In this document: piece after piece, positions 17,544 through 25,871 of the stretch | Layout: each line of letters opens with the position of its first letter | How positions within the stretch are numbered: the first letter of the stretch is position 1 | Origin: G963667675 sp965249215 | GTDB lineage: Bacteria; Chloroflexota; Dehalococcoidia; Lucifugimonadales; UBA3495 | DNA: 64,000 nt | Assembly: GCA_965249215.1 (NCBI GenBank) | Contig: CBDFLN010000002.1 | Coordinates: 1,922,001-1,986,000, forward strand | Direction of reading: 5' to 3' | The notes under the pieces: generated by a model | Database searches by the model: none | Told to the model about the DNA's origin: nothing | The model's input: the letters and a program-made list of their open reading frames with translations, nothing else | Made by a program: the position numbers and the translations under genes

Positions 17544-20074
17544 TGCCGGTTCCTCCATCGAATCACCCTCAATAGTAACGGCAGCCGCAAGCGCAGCCAA
17601 GCTCTGGTCAACCGCCAGCCTCCCCCGCGCTGCAACTTCTTTGGCCCGTAGCGGTTTCGCACATAGGCGTCCACCACCGCCGAAATCTCCTCGCGATAGG
17701 CCGGAAGGGCCTGTCCTAACCGGTCTCGGTATTGGTAAGGCGTCTGGTGGGGAGCCGGCCCGTTGGAGCTCAGCGCTCCCAGAAGTGACAACCGGCGATA
17801 GGCGAGTCCGGGGTCCCGGGAAGGGGTCATGTACCTCCTCCAAAGCAACCATCCGATGCCCGCCGCCAAGGCTGAGGCTGCCAGGGCGAACAGAAGCCAG
17901 GGAAGGATTCTCCGGAACCCGGCCGCAAACGCAGAGATATCCTCAGCATCGGCGAATCCTGATCTCGAGGCAAGGACATCCGGGCAATCCTCAAAAAGCG
18001 GAATGCAGTCGTCTTGTTGAGCGCCTCCCCCGGCTCCACCGCTTGCCTGGTCCGTCTCCTCCTGCAATCCCGGTTGGTAAGAAGCAGGAAGAGACCTGCC
18101 CGCGGTCGGTTCGAAGCTGATCCACCCGTAGCGAGGGAAGAACACCTCTACCCAACCGTGGGCGTTGCTGTCGGCGACAACGTAGGCCTCCCGGTCGGGG
18201 ACTTGGTTTCCGGCGTTGTAGCCGGTAACGAGACGGGCGGGCACGTTCACCGACCGAAGCAGCACTGCCATCGCAGAGGCATAGTATTCGCTATATCCTC
18301 TCCCCAGGGTGAATAGGAAATGGTCCACGCCGTCGGCGTCGAAGGGCGGCGGCTCAATTGTGGTGGTATAGGGGAATGTGCGCAAGTACTCTTCAATGGC
18401 CTTAGCTTTGTCGTAAGGTGTATTTGCTCCTGCGGTCAAATCGGCAGCCAGGTCTCTCACTCTCTGAGGAAGCTCAACCGGTAATTGGACATACCTGTTC
18501 ATAACCCAGGCCGGATAGTCAGTCCCGGCTGCCCTCAGTTCCTCCGCCGAGGCTACGGATACCGCGGAAGCTAGCGTGTAAGTCTGACCGTCTTTGATTT
18601 TGCCCCCTGCGCTGCGCAGAGACAGAACATCCGGGGGGACCGGAAGCACCTCCGCCAGTTGGACTTGCCGCACAGTCCCATTGTCCCGGGACACCGCGGC
18701 CAACCGCAGGTCCGTGGGTAGAGCGGCCCTCAGGGCGTCCTCCCCCACTCTGCCGTTGCTTTGGTTCACCAGCGCTCGGACGGCGGAGGCGGCCTCAGCT
18801 ACACTAAAGGGCAGGGCATCGACTGCGCCGGGGCCGGCTGGGTCCACAGTCAAGTCCAGCGTATATGTTGCCGAATCATAGGTCTCTATCTTCAGATTTC
18901 TGTCCGAAGTCAAGACCGGGCCGCCAACGAACAGGCTATTACTGGCATAGGCGGGGGTAACCGAATAAATTACCTCCAGCCGGCCCAAATGCGCTTGGGG
19001 GCTGGCGTAACTGGGCGTCCAGTCCATGTCCTCCAAGACCCGCCCGCCGGAAAGCCACCCCTTGCCGGTGTAGGCGCCATAAGTGCGGGCCTTCAAATAC
19101 AAAGGGGTTGGCGACTCCACCCTGAGCGCTACTGTCTCGCCGGGGTTAATGGTCCCCTGAAAAGCCATGACGTCGCCCCACACCCGGAACGCCAGAGGGC
19201 GACGCGCCGGAACTCCGGCGAACAGGCGGTTAAAATCGCCCTCCAAAACCTGCATAGGGGACCGCAAGGCATCGTAGGCAGCCTCCATCGGGCCCAGCTT
19301 GTATCCGTTGGGTAGGGAGAACGCCACAATCAACACGGGCACGGCCAAGAGAAAGCTGTCCGAGAGTGAGATCGTCCCCAGGCTGCCGTCGGGCCTGATG
19401 TTCCGGCTCTGCCATTCCTGCTGGCGCCGCACCGATCCGATCCTCGCTATCAATAGCAATGCGGTGAACAGGTACAGTCCAAGGAACATGCCGGCATTTG
19501 GTGGAAGGAAAGTCAGGTTCGAAAGGAGGCCGGCTCCTCCCAACACCAATACCCCCCAGAAATTATGGCAACGGGCGAACAGCCAGACGCCGGCATACCC
19601 CAAGAGCCACGTGGCCAGCAGCACGCCAAAGGCGAAAGGCGCCGGGTCGACGTTGATGTCGCCGGATTTCGCTGCCTCGAGCCATAGCCCCAATCGATCC
19701 CACAGTTGCCCGGTCCCGGTGACGGCCGACTCCCCACCGAAGAAGGAGCCTATCTGCCAGGCCACCACCGCGAGACCGACGCCTAGCCCGGCGGGAAATA
19801 GCAGCCAGCCCCAAACTGGCAGCCGCCCTAGCACCAGGCCGGTGAGCATGCCCATGAGCAGCACTGCAATTATGCTCTTGTTCCCCAGGCCTGGAGCCCA
19901 GTCGGCGCTCGCTACGGACCCTACCACCATCATCAGGTTGATTGCCAGGAGCGCCAAGGCAAACCAACCGTCTAACGGCCGCAACAGGTTGACCCGCGCT
20001 GCCCAGCCGCCCCCCAGCGGCTGGACGTTTGGCAGGCCTTCAAAGGCGCGCTGTGTCAGGCCTTGACCGGTCAT
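17540..20074 (-). CDS. Multi-pass membrane protein with degenerate transglutaminase-like domain
   Basis: The 844-residue TgpA-like protein has about six N-terminal transmembrane helices (residues 30-260), a large extracytoplasmic region, a transglutaminase-like domain (about 540-660), and a last membrane helix near 720-745. The cytosolic DUF4129-like tail contains YRRLSLLGAL and YRDRLGQALPAYREEI. In the usual transglutaminase site Cys-His-Asp, the Cys position is Ser595 (GRGYSEYYASAM, codon at 18290-18292), while His639 (NAHGWVEV) and Glu655 (FEPTAG) are in place. It may therefore be non-catalytic or use Ser. It overlaps DUF58 upstream and ogt downstream by ATGA junctions, forming the common moxR-DUF58-transglutaminase arrangement. 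Confidence 0.9.
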   Translation of the reverse strand: MTGQGLTQRAFEGLPNVQPLGGGWAARVNLLRPLDGWFALALLAINLMMVVGSVASADWAPGLGNKSIIAVLLMGMLTGLVLGRLPVWGWLLFPAGLGVGLAVVAWQIGSFFGGESAVTGTGQLWDRLGLWLEAAKSGDINVDPAPFAFGVLLATWLLGYAGVWLFARCHNFWGVLVLGGAGLLSNLTFLPPNAGMFLGLYLFTALLLIARIGSVRRQQEWQSRNIRPDGSLGTISLSDSFLLAVPVLIVAFSLPNGYKLGPMEAAYDALRSPMQVLEGDFNRLFAGVPARRPLAFRVWGDVMAFQGTINPGETVALRVESPTPLYLKARTYGAYTGKGWLSGGRVLEDMDWTPSYASPQAHLGRLEVIYSVTPAYASNSLFVGGPVLTSDRNLKIETYDSATYTLDLTVDPAGPGAVDALPFSVAEAASAVRALVNQSNGRVGEDALRAALPTDLRLAAVSRDNGTVRQVQLAEVLPVPPDVLSLRSAGGKIKDGQTYTLASAVSVASAEELRAAGTDYPAWVMNRYVQLPVELPQRVRDLAADLTAGANTPYDKAKAIEEYLRTFPYTTTIEPPPFDADGVDHFLFTLGRGYSEYYASAMAVLLRSVNVPARLVTGYNAGNQVPDREAYVVADSNAHGWVEVFFPRYGWISFEPTAGRSLPASYQPGLQEETDQASGGAGGGAQQDDCIPLFEDCPDVLASRSGFADAEDISAFAAGFRRILPWLLFALAASALAAGIGWLLWRRYMTPSRDPGLAYRRLSLLGALSSNGPAPHQTPYQYRDRLGQALPAYREEISAVVDAYVRNRYGPKKLQRGGGWRLTRAWLRLRLPLLLRVIRWRNRQ

Positions 20075-21330
20075 CGCGCCGCTGCGTCCCGCAATCCTTC
20101 AGCAGCGGGTTGAAGAGCCGCATCCCAGGCCGACGGGCCCCGCAGCGCCTGATTCAAGGGCTGCCCACGCCTGACGACATATCTGGGGACGTCGTAGGAA
20201 ACCAGGGCCCTCACTACCGAATCAATGCTGTGTGCGCCTCCGTAGTCCCGCGGGTCGATCAGAATCACCCTGGTCTTCACTCCGCTGCGGCGCAGGTTGC
20301 CCAATTCCGTTGCCCATCCGGCGCGAGTCGAAGGTGTAATTACGGTCAGGGTGTTAAACCGGTTCAAGGAAGGCCTCAAGCCATAGATGAAACTCTCCAA
20401 CGACGTCGTCCCGCCTGCTGCCACCACTGCCAGGGTCTCCAACAGCCTGGCGTAATGCTCGGGGCTATTGGCGGGGCGTACGTTTAATCCGGCGTACCCG
20501 GTGGCGGCAAGGCCGACCGGCACCGACATCTCTTGCAAACGGGCGGTCAGCGACGCGGCGACTGTGACCGTCGTCTCTTCCGTGTTGTTGACTCTATCCA
20601 GGTCTGCGCCGACGTGGACTCCTTCCTCGAGGTCCAGCACAATCCAGGTCTCGGCCGCCAGGCCCACCTCGAATTCCTTGACCATCAGAGAGTTCATTCG
20701 CGCGGTATAGGGCCAGTGAATCCGGCGGAAACTGTCGCCATGATTGTATGGTCGAACAGTGGCCGCGTCCGTTGTGACGTTGTCCCAATGCCGCATGGTC
20801 CGCCCATCGCTGGGCATGTTGGCGAATGCAGGGTCCAGGTCGGGCAGGGGTTGGGCAGCGGGCAAAACCGTAAAGTCCTGGGTCTGGAGGAACTGGCGCC
20901 GAAACCTGAAGAGGCCGAACGGGTCCTGGCTGGTCACCTCTATCAGACCCGTCTGATATTTCCCCCGCCGGCTGAGGTAGGTCTCAATTTTCCAGCCCCT
21001 TTTCCCCCGAGCGCCTAGCTCCAGTCCCTTCCCCTGGGATGAGTCCGGCAAGTCCGTAACCTCCACTACTTCCAGCCATGACCTGGGCAACGGAGTGCGG
21101 TTGTACACGGTTACCTGGCCTTGCAAAAACCCGCCCACTTGCCCTCGGGTAGTGAAACGGCGCAGTTCGACGCTTATTCCCCGCAAGCTAATCCACGCCC
21201 AGAACAGCCCCAACGGCGCAAGTAGAAGCAGGACGTAGAACAGCCGGTAGAAAAAGTCAAAACCGGTGCCGAGGGAATAAAAGGCAAACACTGCCAGCAG
21301 CAGTAGAATCCCGACGAACCGTTTACTCAA
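20071..21330 (-). CDS. DUF58 domain protein
   Basis: The 419-residue protein has two adjacent transmembrane helices at residues 5-50 and an extended beta-rich segment (TRGQVGGFLQGQVTVYNRTP). The DUF58 core is marked by VRPYNHGDSFRRIHWPYTAR, the conserved YxxGDxxRxIxW motif, and the C-terminal half resembles a von Willebrand A-like fold. DUF58 proteins are membrane partners of MoxR ATPases and are thought to take part in assembling or maturing envelope or metal-containing complexes. The stop overlaps the next gene as ATGA, so translation is likely coupled. The operon lies 107 bp after moxR. Confidence 0.9.
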   Translation of the reverse strand: MSKRFVGILLLLAVFAFYSLGTGFDFFYRLFYVLLLLAPLGLFWAWISLRGISVELRRFTTRGQVGGFLQGQVTVYNRTPLPRSWLEVVEVTDLPDSSQGKGLELGARGKRGWKIETYLSRRGKYQTGLIEVTSQDPFGLFRFRRQFLQTQDFTVLPAAQPLPDLDPAFANMPSDGRTMRHWDNVTTDAATVRPYNHGDSFRRIHWPYTARMNSLMVKEFEVGLAAETWIVLDLEEGVHVGADLDRVNNTEETTVTVAASLTARLQEMSVPVGLAATGYAGLNVRPANSPEHYARLLETLAVVAAGGTTSLESFIYGLRPSLNRFNTLTVITPSTRAGWATELGNLRRSGVKTRVILIDPRDYGGAHSIDSVVRALVSYDVPRYVVRRGQPLNQALRGPSAWDAALQPAAEGLRDAAAR

Positions 21331-21437
21331 CGTCTACCCCACTGTCGCCGTGAGACTCGCCCAATCCTTCACTCCCGGCGCAATGGACTCCCGGCGGCAA
21401 ATTGGTTGTTCCCACAAGATGAAGGCATGGAGCCCGG

Positions 21438-22394
21438 CTACCGGACTGCTCCAGGAACCTCGACGCTTTCCAGCAACTCCGCCACTACTCCCCTGCCATT
21501 CACGCCGCGCATTCTTGCACCGGGGGACAGGATCAACCGGTGAACGATAACTGCAGGCGCCAACGCCTTGATGTCGTCCGGCAGCACATAGTCCCGGTCT
21601 TGCACCAGCGCCAGGGCCCGCGCTGCCCGGAAGAGCCCCAGGGATGCTCGCGGCGACGCCCCTAAGGCCACGTCCTGATGCCGCCGGGTAGCTTCGACCA
21701 AGGACACGATGTACTCACGCACCAATTGGTCCACGTAGACTGATTTGGCGGCGGTTTGCAGCGCCACCACTTGGTCAGGGGTCGTTACCGCCTCTAAAGA
21801 GTCGATGGGATGCTGCTGTTCCTGCTGCTCAATTATTGACATCTCTTCCGCGAAGCCCGGATAGCCCAGGTCAAGGCGTATCAGGAACCGGTCAAGCTGG
21901 GCTTCCGGGAGGGGAAACGTGCCTTCGTATTCTATGGGGTTCTGAGTGGCGATAACGATAAATGGATGGTGCAGGGCATGGGTCACGCCATCCACCGTAA
22001 CCTGGAGTTCTTCCATCGCCTCTAGGAGGGCGGACTGGGTCTTCGGAGTCGCCCGGTTGATTTCATCCGCCAGCACCACCTGCGACATGATGGGGCCCGG
22101 ACGAAAGTGAAAATCGGCGCTCCGCTGGTCATACACCGAGACGCCGGAGACGTCGCTGGGCAGCAGGTCGGGGGTGAACTGGATGCGCTTGAACGTGCAG
22201 CCCACGGAGGTTGACAGGCTCTTGGCCAGCATCGTCTTGCCGACGCCGGGCACGTCCTCCACCAGTATGTGAGATTGAGCGATGAGGGCCGCCAGCGCGT
22301 GCTCTATTATCGAGGTCTTGCCGACAATCACCCTGGATATATTGTCGACGATTCGCCTCGCCAAAACCGCACCGGATGCAACGGTCTCTTGAAT
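21438..22394 (-). CDS. MoxR family AAA+ ATPase
   Basis: This chaperone-like ATPase has Walker A in EDVPGVGKTML, Walker B in VVLADEINRATPKTQSALLEAMEE (given by its first 20), sensor 1 in ATQNPIEYEGT and the GASPRAS sensor-2 region. MoxR proteins drive maturation of neighbouring DUF58/VWA-linked complexes. The first canonical start is GTG 22481, but it has no ribosome site and adds about 29 residues unlike the family. An excellent AAGGAGG lies six bases before an in-frame ATT at 22394, which gives 318 residues, the usual family length. ATT is therefore taken as a tentative non-canonical start. Confidence 0.88.
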   Translation of the reverse strand: MQETVASGAVLARRIVDNISRVIVGKTSIIEHALAALIAQSHILVEDVPGVGKTMLAKSLSTSVGCTFKRIQFTPDLLPSDVSGVSVYDQRSADFHFRPGPIMSQVVLADEINRATPKTQSALLEAMEELQVTVDGVTHALHHPFIVIATQNPIEYEGTFPLPEAQLDRFLIRLDLGYPGFAEEMSIIEQQEQQHPIDSLEAVTTPDQVVALQTAAKSVYVDQLVREYIVSLVEATRRHQDVALGASPRASLGLFRAARALALVQDRDYVLPDDIKALAPAVIVHRLILSPGARMRGVNGRGVVAELLESVEVPGAVR

Positions 22395-22556
22395 AGCGCG
22401 CCTCCTTGCCTGAGACTGGTCAGGAGGGCCTAAGCAGGCCGGGGCAAAAATGAGTTTACCACAGGCGCCGGACCAAGACACACGGGTTCCGGCAGTTGCC
22501 GGGGATTTGGGCTTCCGTCAACTGCTAACGTTGCCGTCCCGCAAACTATCGGCCGC

Positions 22557-22582
22557 CCGGGTTAAAGTTAAGGGTAACCCGG
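22557..22582. repeat. Inverted repeat in the moxR / lipoprotein divergent gap
   Basis: CCGGGTTA (22557-22564) and TAACCCGG (22575-22582) form a perfect 8-bp inverted repeat around a 10-base centre. It lies between two divergent genes and could be an operator or an RNA hairpin. There is no T-tract, so a terminator is unlikely. Nothing else is recognisable in the roughly 400-bp gap. Confidence 0.35.
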
Positions 22583-22820
22583 CTGCAGCAATGGTAATAC
22601 TTCCCACAAATCGTTGCTGCGTTCATAATGGTGTTCACGGCAATATGTCGATGGCCAAGAGTCCGGTGGAGTCCAGCCCATGCATCCGGGCCCTCCCGGC
22701 CATCGTAACATTATACGAAGCTAGATAAACCACGGGTTACGCCTCAAAATACTGCTAAGGCGGGGGCGCTCAGCTATTCCAGCAGGTATGCAAATGGGCG
22801 CCCAACGCCGGCTCCCGGAG

Positions 22821-24194
22821 ATGACTGTGAAGATTGTCGGACGGATACCATGGCGCGTTTTTTGGCTATCGTTGGGTGCGGCGGTGGCGCTAATGGGCGT
22901 TATCGCTTGTGGCGATGGGGGATCGTCTCCCACCGTAGCTCCCACCCAGTCCTCTGGTGTTGACCAGCCGGCCGAAACCGAAGAATCGCCCTCGGGCGAT
23001 GACCAGCAGGCCGAAGCATCGGATGGCGACCCAACTCAGGAGGCGCAGCCTGAGGCGACCGGCGACCCAACTCAGGAGGCGCAGCCTGAGGCGACCGGCG
23101 ACCCAACTCAGGAGGCGCAGCCCGAGCCAACCCCGACCCGCCCTGCAAACCAGGAGGTCGGCGGGGAGGTCGGTGACCTGGCCCCCGAGTTCCAAGGGAT
23201 AAGCAACTGGATTAACTCAGCTGAACTGTCCATGGAAGAACTGCGTGGACAGGTCGTGCTGATTGACTTCTGGACTTACACCTGCGTCAACTGCATCCGC
23301 ACCATCCCTTACCTTAAGGAATGGCACGCCAAGTATGCCGACAAGGGCCTGACCATCGTAGGCGTTCACACGCCGGAGTTCGAGTTCGAGAAAGTGACCG
23401 AGAACGTGGTCAACAGCGCGGGAGAGTACGGCCTGGGATGGGCCATCGCCCAGGACAACGATTTCAGGACTTGGCGGGCTTACAGCAACCGGTACTGGCC
23501 GGCCAAATACCTGGTGGACCAGCACGGGACCATCCAGTACCGCCATTTTGGTGAGGGCAAATATACCGAGACCGAAGAGTGGATACGCGACCTGCTGGAA
23601 GAGACCGGCGCAGATTTGAGTGACGTCGAAGTCAGCACCGACGATGGGCCCGCCCGGGACCCCCGCGCGTCAGCGTCGGACTCGGAGGCGCGGCAAACTC
23701 GGGAGATTTACGGAGGGTTTCAACGTAACGCCTCCTCCCAAGGACTCTACGTGTTTCATGACCAATATTATGAGGGGCCGAATCGCACCCTCTCCTACAG
23801 CGACCCAGGCGACCACCAGAACCAATTTATGTATTTGCAGGGCCTCTGGACCAATGGCCTGGAGAGCCTTCGTCATGCCAGGGAAACCGAGAGCTACGAA
23901 GACTACATCGCCCTCAAGTTTGCCGCCACCACCGTGAATGCCGTAATAGACCCGGAGGGCGATAGCACCTTCGACGTGCAAGTGACCATCGACGGACGTC
24001 CCCTGTCGCCCGAAGAAGCCGGCCCGGACGTGGTGGTCGCCGAAGGCCGCAGCTTCTTTACCGTTACCGAACCCCGCATGTACGAGGTCGTGTCCCTCCC
24101 TGAGTTCGCCATCCACGAGCTGAACCTGAGCTCCAATTCCGACGACTTCGCCCTCTTCGCCTTCACCTTCGGCTCCTATGAAAGAGGTCCCTGA
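22821..24194 (+). CDS. Thioredoxin-fold lipoprotein with DipZ-like C-terminal domain (copy 1)
   Basis: This exported thiol-disulfide protein is lipid-anchored. Its signal peptide ends in the lipobox GVIAC, followed by a Ser/Thr/Glu/Gln linker containing three 12-residue repeats (DPTQEAQPEATG). A TlpA/DipZ-type thioredoxin domain follows, with the redox pair in TYTCVNCIRT, and then a C-terminal beta-rich module like that of DipZ (GDHQNQFMYLQGLWTNGLES onward to FALFAFTFGSYERGP). ATG 22821 aligns with copy 2 at 24218. GTG 22827 has better-placed GGAG, and ATG 22788 is also open. The likely role is reduction or redox sensing of extracytoplasmic proteins; no membrane electron donor of the CcdA type is adjacent. 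Confidence 0.88.
   Translation: MTVKIVGRIPWRVFWLSLGAAVALMGVIACGDGGSSPTVAPTQSSGVDQPAETEESPSGDDQQAEASDGDPTQEAQPEATGDPTQEAQPEATGDPTQEAQPEPTPTRPANQEVGGEVGDLAPEFQGISNWINSAELSMEELRGQVVLIDFWTYTCVNCIRTIPYLKEWHAKYADKGLTIVGVHTPEFEFEKVTENVVNSAGEYGLGWAIAQDNDFRTWRAYSNRYWPAKYLVDQHGTIQYRHFGEGKYTETEEWIRDLLEETGADLSDVEVSTDDGPARDPRASASDSEARQTREIYGGFQRNASSQGLYVFHDQYYEGPNRTLSYSDPGDHQNQFMYLQGLWTNGLESLRHARETESYEDYIALKFAATTVNAVIDPEGDSTFDVQVTIDGRPLSPEEAGPDVVVAEGRSFFTVTEPRMYEVVSLPEFAIHELNLSSNSDDFALFAFTFGSYERGP
23028..23135 (+). repeat. Three 36-bp in-frame tandem repeats
   Basis: Units begin at 23028, 23064 and 23100. The first two are identical and the third diverges at its end. Each encodes 12 residues of the Pro/Gln/Glu linker between the lipid anchor and the thioredoxin domain, so gain or loss of units changes tether length without breaking the frame. 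Confidence 0.9.
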
Positions 24195-24217
24195 AGATAT
24201 GATAGCCAGGATTTTCC

Positions 24218-25867
24218 ATGAGATTTAGCGTGAATATCTTCAGACATATCCCATGGCGCGTATTCTCGCTATCCTTGACCGCGGCAGTGATGCTGGCAGC
24301 CGTCATCGCTTGCGACGGCGTGGCATCACCCACCGCCACAACTCCCACCCAGTCCTCTGGCGTTGGCCAACCAACTGAAACCGAAGGACCGTCCGGGGAT
24401 GTTCAGTCGCAAGACGAAACGCCGGCTGCCACCCCAACCCAGGAGGCCCAGCAGGAGCCTCCCGCCGACGATGACCAGCAGGCCCAAGGGCCCGCTGCCA
24501 CCCCAACCCAGGAGGCCCAGCAGGAGCCTCCCGCCGACGACGACCAGCAAGCCAAAACGCCGGCTGCCACCCCTACTCAGGAAGTCCAGCAAGAACCTCC
24601 AGCCGACGACGACCAGCAGGCCGAAACGCCGACTGCCACCCCTACTCAGCAAGTCCAGCAAGAACCTCCAGCCGACGATGACCAGCAGGCCGAAACGCCG
24701 ACTGCCGCCCCTACTCAGCAAGTCCAGCAAGAACCTCCAGCCGACGATGACCAGCAGGCCCAAGTGCCCACTGCTACCCCAACCCAGGCGCCCCAGCCGG
24801 AGCCAACCCCCGAGCCAACCCCGGACCCGCGGCAAGAGGGCGGGGAGGTCGGAAACAGGGCTCCGGAGTTCCAAGGTATCAGTAATTGGATTAACTCCCC
24901 TGCCTTGACCATGGAAGAGCTGCGGGGGCAGGTAGTGCTGATAGACTTCTGGACCTACACCTGCGTTAATTGCATCCGCACCTTGCCCTACCTCAAGGAG
25001 TGGCATGCCAAATACGCTGACAAGGGACTGACTATCGTGGGGGTTCATACTCCTGAGTTCGAGTTCGAGAAGGTGACCGAAAATGTCGTTAGCAGCGCCG
25101 AAGAATACGGACTGGGTTGGGCCATCCCCCAGGACAACGATTTCAGGACTTGGAGGGCCTACAGCAACCGTTACTGGCCGGCCAAATACTTGATCGACCA
25201 GCACGGCACTGTCCGGTACCGTCATTTCGGTGAGGGGAGATACCTGGTGACCGAGGAATGGATCCGCGACCTGCTGGAAGAGGCTGGGTCAGATTTGACC
25301 GACGTCGAAATCGGGGCTAACGAAAGGCCCGCCAAGCACCCCCGCCCCTCCGACCCGGCGGCACAGCAAACCCGGGAGATCTACGGCGGATATCACCGCA
25401 ACTCCTCTTCTCGCGGCAGGTACATAGCCCACCCGGAATATTATGATGAGCGGGATCGCACCCTCTCCTATAACGACCCAGGCGACCACCAGAACCAATT
25501 TATGTATTTGCAAGGCCTCTGGACCAATGGCCTGGAGAGCCTCCGCCATGCCCGGGTAACTGAGAACTACGAGGACCACATCGCCCTCAAGTTTGCCGCC
25601 ACCACCGTGAATGCGGTATTGGACCCCGAAGATGCAGACCCCTTCGACGTAAGGGTCACCATCGACGGACGCCCCCTGTCGACTGAAGAAGCCGGCCCCG
25701 ACGTGGTCGTTGCCGACGGCCATAGCTTCTTTACAGTCAACGAACCGCGCATGTATGAGGTCGTGGCGCTCCCTGAGTACGGCATCCACGAGCTAACGCT
25801 AAGCTCCAATTCCGATGACTTCGCCCTGTTCGCCTTCACATTCGGCTCTTATGAAAGAGGTCCCTAA
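24218..25867 (+). CDS. Thioredoxin-fold lipoprotein with DipZ-like C-terminal domain (copy 2)
   Basis: The 549-residue paralog of the preceding gene starts 23 bases after its stop. It has the same order: basic N-terminus and hydrophobic helix, lipobox AVIAC, low-complexity linker, thioredoxin domain with TYTCVNCIRT, and DipZ-like C-terminal module ending FALFAFTFGSYERGP. The linker is much longer, built of five full 23-residue repeats plus a partial one. The folded parts of the two copies are very similar, pointing to tandem duplication, whereas the linker repeats differ in both unit and number. The genes are probably cotranscribed with the third lipoprotein, whose ATG follows five bases after this stop. 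Confidence 0.9.
   Translation: MRFSVNIFRHIPWRVFSLSLTAAVMLAAVIACDGVASPTATTPTQSSGVGQPTETEGPSGDVQSQDETPAATPTQEAQQEPPADDDQQAQGPAATPTQEAQQEPPADDDQQAKTPAATPTQEVQQEPPADDDQQAETPTATPTQQVQQEPPADDDQQAETPTAAPTQQVQQEPPADDDQQAQVPTATPTQAPQPEPTPEPTPDPRQEGGEVGNRAPEFQGISNWINSPALTMEELRGQVVLIDFWTYTCVNCIRTLPYLKEWHAKYADKGLTIVGVHTPEFEFEKVTENVVSSAEEYGLGWAIPQDNDFRTWRAYSNRYWPAKYLIDQHGTVRYRHFGEGRYLVTEEWIRDLLEEAGSDLTDVEIGANERPAKHPRPSDPAAQQTREIYGGYHRNSSSRGRYIAHPEYYDERDRTLSYNDPGDHQNQFMYLQGLWTNGLESLRHARVTENYEDHIALKFAATTVNAVLDPEDADPFDVRVTIDGRPLSTEEAGPDVVVADGHSFFTVNEPRMYEVVALPEYGIHELTLSSNSDDFALFAFTFGSYERGP
24422..24800 (+). repeat. 69-bp in-frame tandem repeat array
   Basis: Five full units start at 24422, 24491, 24560, 24629 and 24698, and a partial sixth starts at 24767. 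Each encodes a 23-residue block of the form P-x-A-TPTQ-xx-QQEPPADDDQQA-xx. Synonymous changes between units show they are not all recent. The acidic, proline-rich composition suggests an extended spacer from the membrane. Confidence 0.9.
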
Positions 25868-25871
25868 CGCC

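Noticed and set aside
23028..24800. Tandem repeats as a CRISPR array
   Set aside because: The repeats are contiguous without unique spacers, in frame, and encode protein linkers; no cas genes are present.
24326..25225. 299-codon minus-strand frame rich in Leu/Gly/Trp repeats
   Set aside because: It is an antisense reading of the 69-bp linker repeats; the apparent membrane-like repeats are an artefact of that sequence.
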